From positions 62,001 to 126,000 of the forward strand of contig NZ_JALKIL010000011.1 of NCBI RefSeq assembly GCF_023051105.1: a stretch of 64,000 bases of DNA, given 5' to 3'. Under the pieces are notes generated by a model. It saw only the letters and a program-made list of their open reading frames with translations, made no database searches and was not told the DNA's origin. The position numbers and the translations under genes are program-made. Position 1 is the first letter of the stretch, and the number at the start of each line of letters is the position of its first letter. Source of the stretch: Anaerobiospirillum sp. NML120449. GTDB lineage: Bacteria > Pseudomonadota > Gammaproteobacteria > Enterobacterales > Succinivibrionaceae. Shown piece after piece: positions 50,165 to 60,464 of this stretch.

Positions 50165-50674
50165 ATGACTCAAGTTACTTTCCAGCAGGCACCAGTAAAC
50201 GTAAAGGGCTCTTTAATCAAGGTTGGCGACGTTGCTCCTAACTTTGTAATGACCAAGAACGACCTGAGCGACTACGAGCTGGCTGCCAACAAGGGTAAAG
50301 TATTAGTTTTATCAGTTGTTCCAAGCCTCGACACCCCAGTTTGCCAGGCTTCTGCCCGCGCTTTCAATGAGAAGGCTGCCGGTCTGGGCGCTGAAGTTCT
50401 CTGCATCTCCAAGGACCTCCCATTTGCTTCCGGCCGTTTCTGCACCGCTGAGGGCATCCAGAACGTAGTTGCTCTGTCCGACTTCCGCAACGACTCCAAC
50501 TTCGGTGAGGCCTATGGTCTTGAGATCGCCGATACCGTTCTGCGTGGCCTGTTAACCCGTGCTGTTATCGTAGTTGACAAGGAAGGCAAGGTTGCCTACG
50601 TTGAGCTGGTTGGCGAAATCACCAACGAGCCAAACTACGAGGCTGCTCTGGCTGCTGCCAAGGCCGCTTTATAA
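50165..50674 (+). CDS. tpx: Thiol peroxidase (atypical 2-Cys peroxiredoxin)
   Basis: The 169 residues align along the length of E. coli Tpx. The peroxidatic Cys60 lies in PSLDTPVC and the resolving Cys93 in SGRFC; 33 residues separate them (34 in E. coli). DLPFASGRFCTAEGIQNVVALSDFRN is diagnostic. It reduces hydrogen and lipid peroxides with electrons from thioredoxin. High TTA-leucine use suggests strong expression, sensible for an anaerobe meeting oxygen. It is inserted between ftsK and lolA, which are adjacent in E. coli. Confidence 0.97.
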   Translation: MTQVTFQQAPVNVKGSLIKVGDVAPNFVMTKNDLSDYELAANKGKVLVLSVVPSLDTPVCQASARAFNEKAAGLGAEVLCISKDLPFASGRFCTAEGIQNVVALSDFRNDSNFGEAYGLEIADTVLRGLLTRAVIVVDKEGKVAYVELVGEITNEPNYEAALAAAKAAL

Positions 50675-50745
50675 TTCAGCTGCAAGGTCAGTTTTGAATT
50701 AACAGGATTTCTTCATACCGCTTAAGGTAGAGAAATACTGACAAA

Positions 50746-50780
50746 GACAGGGGCGTCTGCATCATGCAGACGCCCCTGTC
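50746..50780 (+). terminator. Long perfect inverted repeat after tpx
   Basis: GACAGGGGCGTCTGCAT and its exact complement are separated by one base (17-bp arms). No T-run follows, so it may stop transcription poorly and instead protect the 3' end of the tpx message. It lies 72 bp after the stop codon. Confidence 0.6.
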
Positions 50781-51068
50781 TGCTTAATGGCCTGGCAAAA
50801 ATGCCGCCTGTGAGCTCCTGGCTGTATAAAATGCTCTGTAGTGGGTTATCATGCTTTGAGGTGGTATGCACACTCAAGACCCCATGCGGCTGACGCATCA
50901 GCTCGAGTATTTGCTGCACATACGCCCTGTGGGTGTCCACAGGGCGCTCACAGGGCGCCGCGTCGCAGGTGAGGCGGCAGGTGCATCTGGTGCTGCGCTG
51001 CAGCGGCCTGCCGACAAAGCGCGCATTAAGGACACACAGGTTTTTCTTTATCCAAGGCAATTATTACT

Positions 51069-51785
51069 ATGGCTTACTCACGTCTGTTTTCTAAGGGAGG
51101 GGCTCTTACAGCCCTGAAGTCAGCCGGTATCGGCATGGTGCTGGCAGCCTCACTGGGGGCAGGCGCCATGACGGCCCATGCAGCTCAGGCTCCGGCTGCT
51201 GTAAAGGCATCAGCAACCAATGCTGCCAGGGCCTCGCTTAAGGAGCTTGTCGATGCAATACCCCGCTTTACTGCCAACTTCAAGCAGGAACTGACGGACG
51301 AGAGTGGCACTGTTCTTTCTGAGGCCCGTGGCAAGATTTACATGATGAATCCTGACCACTTCATGATGCATACCCGCATCCCTGATGAAACCGCTCTCTA
51401 TACCAGGGGCAAGGACATCTACTACTATGACGCTGCCGTAAATCAGGTCTCCATTTTCAGCATGGACAATCTGGGCAGCAATCCTATCATTCTGCTCTCC
51501 AGCTCCGATCCGGCCAGGTGGGATAACTACAGCGTAAGCCGTGACGGATCCATTTATACCCTTATTCCTAAAGATCCTCAGGAAGTGCGCAGCATTACCA
51601 TCAAGTTCATCAACCACAATATTGATGGCCGCAAGGGTTATATCAACACCATTGATTCGCTGACCATTCGCATGGACGATGGCAATACCAATTTCTATCT
51701 CTTTACCAACCAGAAAGATGCCGTATCCCGCAAAAACTTTGAGTTCAGCCTGCCACCTGACGTAGAGATCGACGATCAGCGCTGA
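51069..51785 (+). CDS. lolA: Outer-membrane lipoprotein carrier protein LolA
   Basis: The 238 residues have an N-terminal signal peptide (about residues 1-39, cleavage after AHA). The mature protein contains RFTANFKQELTDESGTVLSEARGKIYMMNPDHF and ends FSLPPDVEIDDQR, very like E. coli VTVDDQR. LolA carries lipoproteins across the periplasm from LolCDE to LolB. The expected client here includes the beta-galactosidase lipoprotein. The ATG used lacks a strong Shine-Dalgarno sequence (AAGGCAA upstream). In E. coli lolA also sits between ftsK and rarA. The 394 bp before it hold the tpx inverted repeat and no gene. Confidence 0.95.
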   Translation: MAYSRLFSKGGALTALKSAGIGMVLAASLGAGAMTAHAAQAPAAVKASATNAARASLKELVDAIPRFTANFKQELTDESGTVLSEARGKIYMMNPDHFMMHTRIPDETALYTRGKDIYYYDAAVNQVSIFSMDNLGSNPIILLSSSDPARWDNYSVSRDGSIYTLIPKDPQEVRSITIKFINHNIDGRKGYINTIDSLTIRMDDGNTNFYLFTNQKDAVSRKNFEFSLPPDVEIDDQR

Positions 51786-51975
51786 TTGCTTCACAAAACG
51801 TAAGCCACACCGTTGTGAGCTGCCTGGCCGCCATTGCGGCAACTGACGCTTTTGCAGACGCCGCTGCAGACGCAACTGCGGCGGAGCGGCCTGTGCGGTC
51901 TGTTCGGTACCTCATGGTACGGCCGGGCGGGGGCTTGCATTGAGCAGGGGTAACTAATACACCAGGAGCACTTTA

Positions 51976-53712
51976 ATGGACACAAAACAGGGAGATCTCT
52001 TCGGCTGTCTCGACGCTGACAACGATATCCTCAGTCCCTCAGCAAAGTCAGATGACAAGGGGCTGTCATCCCCTTTGTCTGGAAGTGGTGCTCCGCTGTC
52101 CTTGTGCAGTGGTGGTGATGAGGTGGGTGGCGCAGGCGCTGCGGCGGCAGGTGCTTCAGCTGGTGCGGCTTCAGGTGCAGGCGGCCTGGCAGGTGGTTCG
52201 GGCACATCAGGCGGTGCATGGGAGGATGACCGTCCGGCCTTTATGCTCGGCGGCGGGCCTGCCATGGACAGTGAGCCTGAGTCTCTGGTTGATGAAAATG
52301 CCGCTGATGACCCATTTGCGCCACTGGCCGCACGACTGCGTCCGCGCAATCTTAATGAGTACATTGGTCAGAGTCATCTTATTGGCCCGGGCCGCCCTTT
52401 ACGTATGGCGCTTGAGCGTGGTCAGTGCTACTCCATGATTCTGTGGGGACCGCCTGGTGTGGGTAAGACTACTCTTGCCTTTATCATTGCCCGCAGTACT
52501 AATGCCCATCTTGAGCAGATTTCAGCTGTTACCAGCGGTATCAAAGATATACGTGAGGCTGTGGAGCGTGCCCGTCAGCGTCGTGCCCGGGGCATCAGAA
52601 CCATTCTTTTTGTCGATGAGGTGCACCGCTTCAACAAGGCTCAGCAGGACGCTTTCCTGCCGCATATTGAAAACGGCACTGTGATTTTTATCGGCGCTAC
52701 CACAGAAAATCCGTCCTTCCAGGTTAATTCAGCTCTGCTGTCACGTGCCCGCGTCTATGTGCTCAAAAAGCTTACCGATGAAGAGCTCTCGGCTCTAATC
52801 GATCTTGCTCTGACCTCTGAGCGTGGCCTTGCCGATCTGAACCTGACCTTTGATGACAGGGTGCGACATGCCATTATGGAGCTTTCAGGTGGTGATGCCC
52901 GTCACCTGCTGACTACACTTGAGATGCTCTCAGATGATGCCGCTCCTCTGCCTGACGGCCGCAAGGTCATTACCTACGCCATGGTCGGAGCTGTAGCCGG
53001 TCGCCGCCTCATCAGTTATGACAAGGGCGGAGATAATTTCTACGACCTGATATCTGCCTTCCACAAATCTGTACGTGGATCGGCTCCTGATGCGGCCCTT
53101 TACTGGTATGCCCGTATTCTTGAGGCCGGAGGGGATCCGCTTTATGTGGCCCGTCGGCTGCTGGCTGTGGCTACTGAGGACATTGGTCTTGCCGATCCTC
53201 AGGCCATGCAGATTGGTCTGAATGCCTGGGATATCTACACCCGTGTAGGCGAGACCGAAGGTGCACGTGCTATTGCTGAGGCAGCCGTATACATGGCCCT
53301 GGCTCCTAAGAGCAATCATCTGTACACAGCTTTTGGCAAAGCCCGCTCTGATGCCTCCAGACTGCCATCCTTTGAGGTGCCGCTGTATATTCGCAATGCT
53401 CCAACTGCTCTGATGGAGTCCCTTGGTTATCACAAGGGTTACCGCTATGCTCATGACTACCAGGGAGCCTATGCTCCTGGCGAATGCTTTATGCCTGAAG
53501 AGCTGCACGGACGCACCTATTACGAGCCGAGCAACCGTGGCTATGAGGATTACCTCTCAAGACGGCGCGATTATCTCAAACAGCTCGATGCCATGGCCCC
53601 TCCTGCCGAGCAGCGCTTCCCTCCGGGTCATGACCGTCAGATGCTCGATAAGCTGCGTATGATGCACCCTGACCTGTTCAGTGACAGCGATGATAGCAAT
53701 GAGCATCACTGA
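51976..53712 (+). CDS. rarA: Replication-associated recombination protein A (RarA/MgsA)
   Basis: A AAA+ clamp-loader-like ATPase acting at stalled replication forks. The conserved part starts at about residue 114 (FAPLAARLRPRNLNEYIGQ) with Walker A GPPGVGKTT (Lys164), Walker B LFVDEVHRFNK and the sensor ATTENPSF, then the tetramerisation domain. E. coli RarA has 447 residues; here 578, because about 110 residues are added at the N-terminus. That extension starts MDTKQGDLFG, in which QGDLF resembles a sliding-clamp-binding motif, and continues as a Gly/Ala/Ser-rich linker. The last residues (SDSDDSNEHH) are also polar. The gene order lolA-rarA-serS is that of E. coli. Confidence 0.96.
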   Translation: MDTKQGDLFGCLDADNDILSPSAKSDDKGLSSPLSGSGAPLSLCSGGDEVGGAGAAAAGASAGAASGAGGLAGGSGTSGGAWEDDRPAFMLGGGPAMDSEPESLVDENAADDPFAPLAARLRPRNLNEYIGQSHLIGPGRPLRMALERGQCYSMILWGPPGVGKTTLAFIIARSTNAHLEQISAVTSGIKDIREAVERARQRRARGIRTILFVDEVHRFNKAQQDAFLPHIENGTVIFIGATTENPSFQVNSALLSRARVYVLKKLTDEELSALIDLALTSERGLADLNLTFDDRVRHAIMELSGGDARHLLTTLEMLSDDAAPLPDGRKVITYAMVGAVAGRRLISYDKGGDNFYDLISAFHKSVRGSAPDAALYWYARILEAGGDPLYVARRLLAVATEDIGLADPQAMQIGLNAWDIYTRVGETEGARAIAEAAVYMALAPKSNHLYTAFGKARSDASRLPSFEVPLYIRNAPTALMESLGYHKGYRYAHDYQGAYAPGECFMPEELHGRTYYEPSNRGYEDYLSRRRDYLKQLDAMAPPAEQRFPPGHDRQMLDKLRMMHPDLFSDSDDSNEHH

Positions 53713-53734
53713 CAGCACAGTAAGCCATGATTCA

Positions 53735-53780
53735 CAGTCCCGCCGTCCTGTCTTCGACCAGGTCAGCGGGACTGCTGTTT
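53735..53780 (+). terminator. Terminator of rarA
   Basis: CAGTCCCGC (53735-53743) pairs with GCGGGACTG (53766-53774); an inner CCTG/CAGG stem is also possible. CTGT6 follows. Confidence 0.82.
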
Positions 53781-55525
<1,745 letters not shown>

Positions 55526-55526
<1 letters not shown>

Positions 55527-56044
55527 TGTTCACCACAGCTGATTGGCTGATTCTGGCCGTAGTTGTCCTCTCAGGCGCCCTGTCTCTGTTCAGGGGCTTT
55601 ATCAAGGAAGCCGTTTCCCTGATCGCCTGGGTTGGTGCTTTCATTGTAACCAGCCGCTTTTATGAGCCCCTGGCTGCAAAGGTGACCTTTCTTCAGGATG
55701 ATATGGTCAGGAAAGCGTTTGCCTGCGCAGTTCTGTTCATAGCCACCATTCTTGTAGTTGGCCTCTGTGGCAGTCTTATCAGTTCACTTATTAACAGGGT
55801 AGGCCTGTCAGGCACAGACAGACTTCTGGGAGCGGTTTTCGGCGTTATGCGCGGCGTTCTCATAGTCTGTGTGCTGCTGGCACTGATGCAGATTGGCTTC
55901 AAGCTTCAGATTCTGAGCTTTGTAGCTGACTCGCCTTTCTACAGGGATTCGCTGCTCATTCCTGAGATGCAGCGCATCGTCAACTGGTTCTTTGCCAATG
56001 GACCAGCCACCCCAGAAGACTTTAACAGCGCGTTAGGAGCCTAA
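55526..56044 (+). CDS. cvpA: CvpA family membrane protein
   Basis: The 172 residues form four membrane helices (about 5-25, 29-46, 63-90, 103-125), with the family's glycine- and arginine-bearing loop [18 protein letters not shown]. CvpA is needed for colicin V export and envelope stress tolerance in E. coli; the molecular role is unresolved. It starts on the last base of the serS stop codon and is 1 bp from purF, as in the E. coli cvpA-purF operon. Confidence 0.93.
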
Positions 56045-56045
56045 T

Positions 56046-57563
56046 ATGTGCGGAGTAGTGGGCATTGTTGCCAATTCACCAGTTAACCTGTCCCTTTATG
56101 ATTCCTTAACCGTGTTACAGCATCGCGGTCAGGATGCTGCCGGTATCGTTACCCTTGATGAGGGCAACTTCAGGCAGCGTAAGGCCAATGGTCTGGTCAG
56201 CGAGGTTTTCCAGCAGAAGCACATGATGCGTCTTAAGGGCAATATTGGTATAGGTCACTGCCGTTATCCAACTGCCGGCTCATCTTCAGCTGCTGAAGCT
56301 CAGCCTTTCTATGTAAACTCACCTTTTGGTATCGCTCTTGCGCACAACGGTAATCTCACCAATTCCCGTGCTCTTAAGGAAAAGTGTGACAGCATCTTCC
56401 GTCATGTGAACACTTCATCTGACTCTGAGATTCTGCTCAATATCTTTGCCGGCCGTCTGCAGGACATTACCGGCTGCCGTCGCAAGCCAACTGCTGAGGA
56501 TATCTTCGAGACTATCCGTGGTGTTAACAAAGACATCAGCGGCGGCTATGCCGTTGTTTCCCTGATCATTGGCTCCGGTCTGGTTGCTTTCCGCGATCCT
56601 AATGGTATCCGTCCTCTGGTACTGGGTCACCGCAAGGATGAGCAGGGCCGTGATGAGTATATGCTGGCCTCCGAGTCAGTAGCTCTGTCTATCTGCGGCT
56701 TCAACCTGGTTCGCGATGTTGAGCCGGGTGAAGGCATCTTCATTGAGGAAAACGGCACTCTGCACACTGCCATGTGTGCTGAGAATGCAAAGTTACAGCC
56801 TTGCATCTTCGAGTATGTATATTTTGCCCGTCCTGATTCCATCATGAACGGTGTTTCCGTATACGCTGCCCGTGTCAGCATGGGTACCAACCTTGCTGAA
56901 AAGATCAAGCGCGAGTACAGCCATCTCAATATCGATGTGGTCATTCCTATTCCTGAGACCTCCTGCGATATTGCTGTACAGATCGCACGTATTCTTGGTG
57001 TACCTTACCGCCAGGGCTTTGTGAAGAACCGCTATATCGGCCGTACCTTCATCATGCCAGGTCAAAAGCAGCGCAAGAAGTCAGTACGCAACAAGCTCAA
57101 CCCTATCCCGGCTGAGTTCAAGGGCAAGCGTGTACTGCTGGTTGATGACTCCATCGTTCGTGGTACTACCTCCGGCCAGATCGTTGATATGGCCCGTGAG
57201 TCCGGTGCCGAGGCTGTTTACTTTGCCTCCGCTGCTCCTGAGGTACGTTATGCCAATGTCTATGGCATTGACATGCCTACCGTAAAGGAACTCATTGCCT
57301 ACAACCGTACCAATGAGGAGATCTGCGAACTTATCCATGCCGACGCCCTGATCTACCAGGACATTAAGGACATGGAAAATGCCGTACGTGCTGAAAATCC
57401 AGCCCTGACCTCCTTTGAGGAGTCCGTATTTACCGGTGAGTACATCACCCCAGGTGTGGACGAAGAGTACTTTGCTTTCCTCGATCAGCAGCGCTCTGAT
57501 GACGCCAAGGCTGACAAGGCATGGAAGGACTCCAACGAGAGCCTTGAGATTTACAATATCTAA
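56046..57563 (+). CDS. purF: Amidophosphoribosyltransferase
   Basis: The 505 residues equal the E. coli enzyme. The N-terminal glutaminase starts MCGVVGIV, whose Cys is the nucleophile after Met removal, and contains [21 protein letters not shown]. The C-terminal phosphoribosyltransferase has the PRPP loop [17 protein letters not shown]. It commits PRPP to de novo purine synthesis by making 5-phosphoribosylamine. It is the last gene of the unit; a strong terminator follows. Confidence 0.98.
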   Translation: MCGVVGIVANSPVNLSLYDSLTVLQHRGQDAAGIVTLDEGNFRQRKANGLVSEVFQQKHMMRLKGNIGIGHCRYPTAGSSSAAEAQPFYVNSPFGIALAHNGNLTNSRALKEKCDSIFRHVNTSSDSEILLNIFAGRLQDITGCRRKPTAEDIFETIRGVNKDISGGYAVVSLIIGSGLVAFRDPNGIRPLVLGHRKDEQGRDEYMLASESVALSICGFNLVRDVEPGEGIFIEENGTLHTAMCAENAKLQPCIFEYVYFARPDSIMNGVSVYAARVSMGTNLAEKIKREYSHLNIDVVIPIPETSCDIAVQIARILGVPYRQGFVKNRYIGRTFIMPGQKQRKKSVRNKLNPIPAEFKGKRVLLVDDSIVRGTTSGQIVDMARESGAEAVYFASAAPEVRYANVYGIDMPTVKELIAYNRTNEEICELIHADALIYQDIKDMENAVRAENPALTSFEESVFTGEYITPGVDEEYFAFLDQQRSDDAKADKAWKDSNESLEIYNI

Positions 57564-57679
57564 TCATTGCTCTCCACCTCCAGCCAGGCACAGCCTGTGA
57601 GGTACACAATGCCTCTCATGGCTGTGCCTGGTCTGCATGTCGATGACGTGACAGCTGCACTGTGATAAACAGTGCCGAT

Positions 57680-57721
57680 AAAAAAAAGAGCCCGATCTTA
57701 ACGATTCGGGCTCTTTTTTTT
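57680..57721 (+). terminator. Bidirectional terminator between purF and the secreted protein
   Basis: AAGAGCCCGA and TCGGGCTCTT form the stem, flanked by A7 and T8. It can serve purF on the plus strand and the converging minus-strand gene. Confidence 0.93.
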
Positions 57722-57781
57722 CGCTCTGCTTATTAAGGCAGGTCCGGACAGTCCGGCCTGCCAGTCAGGCAATGGGGCTTA

Positions 57782-58429
57782 TTATGAGCCCTTCTGCAGA
57801 CGGTTGATCTGCTCGTTTAATAAGGTGACCTGAAGCTCGTTCATCTTGGAGAGCTGATCACGCAGGGCCTGCTGCTCCTCTGGAGCGGCCTCGGCCAGCT
57901 TCTGCTTTACGCCATCGATGTCGGTCTTGATCTGGGTCAGGCACTCGTCGATCTGAGTGTCGGAGAGCATGTCAGGGGTGGCAACCTCGGTGCCCTGGGA
58001 GGCAGCTGCGGTTGGGGTTAAGAGCATGTTAGCCAGTAAAACACCGGCGCCGGCACCAGCCAGGGAGCTGATGAATGCACCACCCATGCCCATACCGCCT
58101 GCTGGGGCGGCTGCTGGAGCAGCGGCTGGAGCGGCGTTCTGGTTAGGACGGGTAGCGTTCTGGGAGAACTGGGCGTCTTTCTGCTGGTTGTTGGCAGCAG
58201 TCTTGTTGTCATTGTTAGCGGTACGTCTGGTGGTAGTAGCAGAAGCACGTGGGGCGGTAGCGCGTGGAGCTGCACGACGGGAGCCGCCGCGACGGGCATC
58301 AAACTGAACGGTGGCAACATCGTTGACCAGGCCGCTGATTAAATTGGTTACAGGGTTAGCCTGTACGCCCTGAGCGGTCAGAGCAAAAGAAGCTGCAATT
58401 GCAGAAGCGATTAAAGTTTTCTTAAACAT
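57782..58429 (-). CDS. Secreted or membrane-tethered protein of unknown function
   Basis: The 215 residues start with a signal peptide (MFKKTLIASAIAASFALTAQGVQA, cleavage near residue 24). An Arg-rich, low-complexity stretch follows (DARRGGSRRAAPRATAPRAS), then an Ala/Pro run, a glycine-rich hydrophobic segment (GMGMGGAFISSLAGAGAGVLLANMLL, about 112-137) and a charged helix (about 150-213) that may form a coiled coil. The arrangement resembles the N-terminal part of bacterial Tim44-like proteins, but the Tim44 domain itself is missing. I do not recognise a function. TAGG about 8 bases upstream supports the start. A TATGCT -10 lies at 58471-58476 with TTTATA 16 bp before it. Confidence 0.8.
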   Translation of the reverse strand: MFKKTLIASAIAASFALTAQGVQANPVTNLISGLVNDVATVQFDARRGGSRRAAPRATAPRASATTTRRTANNDNKTAANNQQKDAQFSQNATRPNQNAAPAAAPAAAPAGGMGMGGAFISSLAGAGAGVLLANMLLTPTAAASQGTEVATPDMLSDTQIDECLTQIKTDIDGVKQKLAEAAPEEQQALRDQLSKMNELQVTLLNEQINRLQKGS

Positions 58430-58470
58430 TGTGCAAACCTAAAAGTAGTTAAGCTAACTAAACTAAGGCA

Positions 58471-58498
58471 AGCATAGCACACCCTAATTAGTTATAAA
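58471..58498 (-). promoter_or_regulatory. Candidate promoter of the secreted protein gene
   Basis: On the minus strand TTTATA (58493-58498) and TATGCT (58471-58476) have a 16-bp spacer. The leader would be about 35 bases. Confidence 0.5.
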
Positions 58499-58613
58499 TT
58501 AGGTTTTTTCCGGCTTTATTACAGGCATCACACTGTAACAGCCAGGGTGACCTCATGGCCAAATACACAGGAAAATTAACTGTCATATGGATAAGTGCTT
58601 AATTTACCTGTGC

Positions 58614-58697
58614 CTATGCGGCATAAAGCATGGCAATAACGGCACCAATAGCCAGAACGATCAGAACCAGAAATACACCGGCAAAGAACTTGAGCAT
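58614..58697 (-). CDS. Possible 27-residue single-helix membrane protein
   Basis: ATG at 58695-58697 opens a frame that reads MLKFFAGVFLVLIVLAIGAV then IAMLYAA and stops at TAG (58614-58616). GAGG (58703-58706) lies 5 bases before the ATG, a good ribosome-binding site. The product is a single hydrophobic helix with one Lys near the N-terminus, typical of small subunits or regulators of membrane complexes. I do not recognise a family. TTGCAG and TTTATC-like boxes upstream could form a promoter. Its size falls below normal annotation limits. Confidence 0.55.
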   Translation of the reverse strand: MLKFFAGVFLVLIVLAIGAVIAMLYAA

Positions 58698-58699
58698 AT

Positions 58700-58990
58700 C
58701 AACCTCACTTACGGGAGCATTAATAACAGTGCCTGTAACTGATAAAAATATGCATATCAGTCACTGCAACCAGAGCCGCATAACAAATACAGCTAAGCCC
58801 CGTTCCAAAAATCCCCAAAAAAGCTCCAAAACATACCCTTAACAGCTCCGGTAAAACCAGAGTCGTGGGCACTGCCACGCCACAGCAATCCATGGCAATG
58901 CAGTGACAATATGCCATAAGAGCCGTAATCTGACAAAAGCCTGCCTGAAACACCAGAAAGTCCTTGCCTCTGTCAGTTCATTCTGCCCTC
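58700..58990. other. Spacer upstream of the small membrane ORF
   Basis: No gene seen beyond the possible promoter of the small ORF. Confidence 0.5.
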
Positions 58991-58994
58991 CACC

Positions 58995-59177
58995 CGCAGG
59001 TTCATCCACCCGCAAGTTCATCCACCTGCAGGCTCATCCACCCGAGGTTCACCCACCTGCAGGCTCATCTACTTGCAGGCTCATCTACTTGCAGGTTCAT
59101 CCACCTGCAGGCTAATCTTCCCGCAGGTTTATCCACCCGCAGGTTCATCCATACGCAAGCTAATCCGCAAGCTCATC
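58995..59177. repeat. About twelve tandem copies of a 16-bp unit
   Basis: CGCAGGTTCATCCACC and variants (C/T at position 1, A/G at 5, T/C at 7) repeat with a 16-base period from 58995, with one 15-base unit at 59043 and shortened units at the end. The array is not coding: the phase shifts and stop codons exclude a conserved peptide. The spacer from 59178 to 59606 shows no gene. Confidence 0.9.
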
Positions 59178-59606
59178 TGTCATTCAGCCATGCAGCTGAA
59201 CTGAGCTCTCATTCTGTGAGCATATTAAATAAGCATGTGGCGCACTGCTCAGTGTGCTGAGCGCCTGCGAGCTGAAAACGCTTTACAAAACTTAAGATAA
59301 TGCCTTTTCAGAATGATCAGAACTTATGGGACAGGCATGGCAAAGGTGTTGATAAAGGAATGGGATGCATTTGATCGTCAGCATTGCAGTTTGCATGATA
59401 CGCGTATGCTCAGAGGCATTTAGCGCAAAAGCATTACAGGCAAGGTAGAGGTGATGTGGACGCACGTAATCGGCAGTCAGCAGGTAAATGGACAGGTACA
59501 GCTATATGTAGAGGCAGCAGGGGACAGGGGATACGAGATATGGGGCAGAGGAGATGAGTTTGACTGGCCGGAGGGCAGTTTTATGGATTGGGGCCTTTTT
59601 TCAGGC

Positions 59607-59633
59607 AAAAAAAAATCAGCACTGAGGCTGATT
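59607..59633 (-). terminator. Terminator of tRNA-Val
   Basis: On the minus strand AATCAGC-CTCAGT-GCTGATT is followed by a long T-run. It begins 5 bases after the tRNA CCA end. Confidence 0.88.
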
Positions 59634-59637
59634 GGGA

Positions 59638-59715
59638 TGGTGCGCCTTAGTGGACTCGAACCACCGACCCCCACCATGTCAAGGTGATGCTCTAACCAAG
59701 CTGAGCTAAAGGCGC
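59638..59715 (-). tRNA. tRNA-Val (GAC)
   Basis: 78 bases with CCA encoded. The acceptor stem is GCGCCTT/AAGGCGC, and the anticodon arm TCACC-TTGACAT-GGTGG reads GAC. The D-loop has one base more than E. coli valV/valW. It is a single copy. Confidence 0.96.
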
Positions 59716-59749
59716 ATTGTTTCTGACTCGTCGTCAGCGAACGGTGTGC

Positions 59750-59778
59750 ATTATAGCGATGCCCATAACCATTGGCAA
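59750..59778 (-). promoter_or_regulatory. Promoter of tRNA-Val
   Basis: On the minus strand TTGCCA (59773-59778) and a perfect TATAAT (59750-59755) have a 17-bp spacer. It lies 34 bp upstream of the tRNA. Confidence 0.9.
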
Positions 59779-59961
59779 GAGAATTTTACAAATTTTTCAA
59801 AATTTTTTGACATTTCGGCCCGCAATAAGGCCATTTTGAGCATAAAAACGCCAATTATGCCGATTTTTCTGCAGATATTGCTCCCAACGGCTGACTGCAG
59901 GTGATTTCAGCTCCAGGCAGCATGCGATGGCAGGGACCGGCAGACCCTGGCAGGTACTGTA

Positions 59962-60140
59962 CAGCTATGGCGCGGCAGAACCACACAGAGAGTGTACTGA
60001 CAGGGAGATGCAAAGCCTGCAGAGAGTGTACAGCCATGGAGTGGCAAAGCCTCGCAGAGAGTGTACGGCCAGGGAGTGGCAAATTCTCGCAGAGAGTGTA
60101 CTGCCAGGGAGTGGCAAAGCCTCGCAGAGAGTGTATTGGG
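59962..60140. repeat. Five tandem copies of a ~35-bp unit
   Basis: GCAGAGAGTGTA marks units at 59985, 60019, 60054, 60089 and 60124 (period 34-35 bases), each followed by a CCA-GGAGTGGCAAAGCCTC-like part. It lies in the spacer between tRNA-Val and thrS (59779-60380), which shows no gene. Confidence 0.88.
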
Positions 60141-60386
60141 CAGGGCCTGTGCAGGCTGGGTGTGGCTGCGCGTGAACATATGCATGGGGCTGGCATGACG
60201 GTGGAAGACTGGCTGCTGTGCAGGAGGGCAAGTCCGGGAGTATGGCCATGGGGCCTGGGAGCGGTTTTGGCCTGAAAATCGGCTTGATTTTGCGGGCCAG
60301 GTCACTTTTTCGTGCAAAGGGGGACTGCCAGGCGTATACTGGAGTGCTGATGGCATCGCACAGGACAGTGCAGACGGGTTAGCCTG

Positions 60387-60464
60387 CGCATGGTTGTGAT
60401 GCGGTCTTGTTAACTTTTATTAGAGGACCTCAAGGTGCATCGTTGGCACCGTTGGTTTGAACCT
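60387..60464 (+). promoter_or_regulatory. thrS translational operator with tRNA-Thr anticodon mimic
   Basis: The leader has a first hairpin (stem CGCAT/ATGCG, 60387-60391 and 60399-60403, 7-base loop) and a 30-base linker containing AGAGG (60422-60426). A second hairpin GGTGC-ATCGTTG-GCACC (60434-60450) follows; its 7-base loop has CGT in the three anticodon positions. The thrS ATG follows 14 bases later without its own Shine-Dalgarno sequence. E. coli thrS has the same order (domains 4, 3, 2, 1), with a CGU anticodon mimic and a split ribosome-binding site that ThrRS occupies to repress itself. The match was made by eye from established knowledge of the E. coli operator. Confidence 0.65.

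Noticed and set aside
58995..59177. CRISPR array
   Set aside because: The 16-bp units are contiguous with no unique spacers, and no cas genes are present; it is a simple minisatellite.
59460..59690. 78-codon frame overlapping tRNA-Val on the plus strand
   Set aside because: It runs into the complement of the tRNA and its terminator and has no conserved features.
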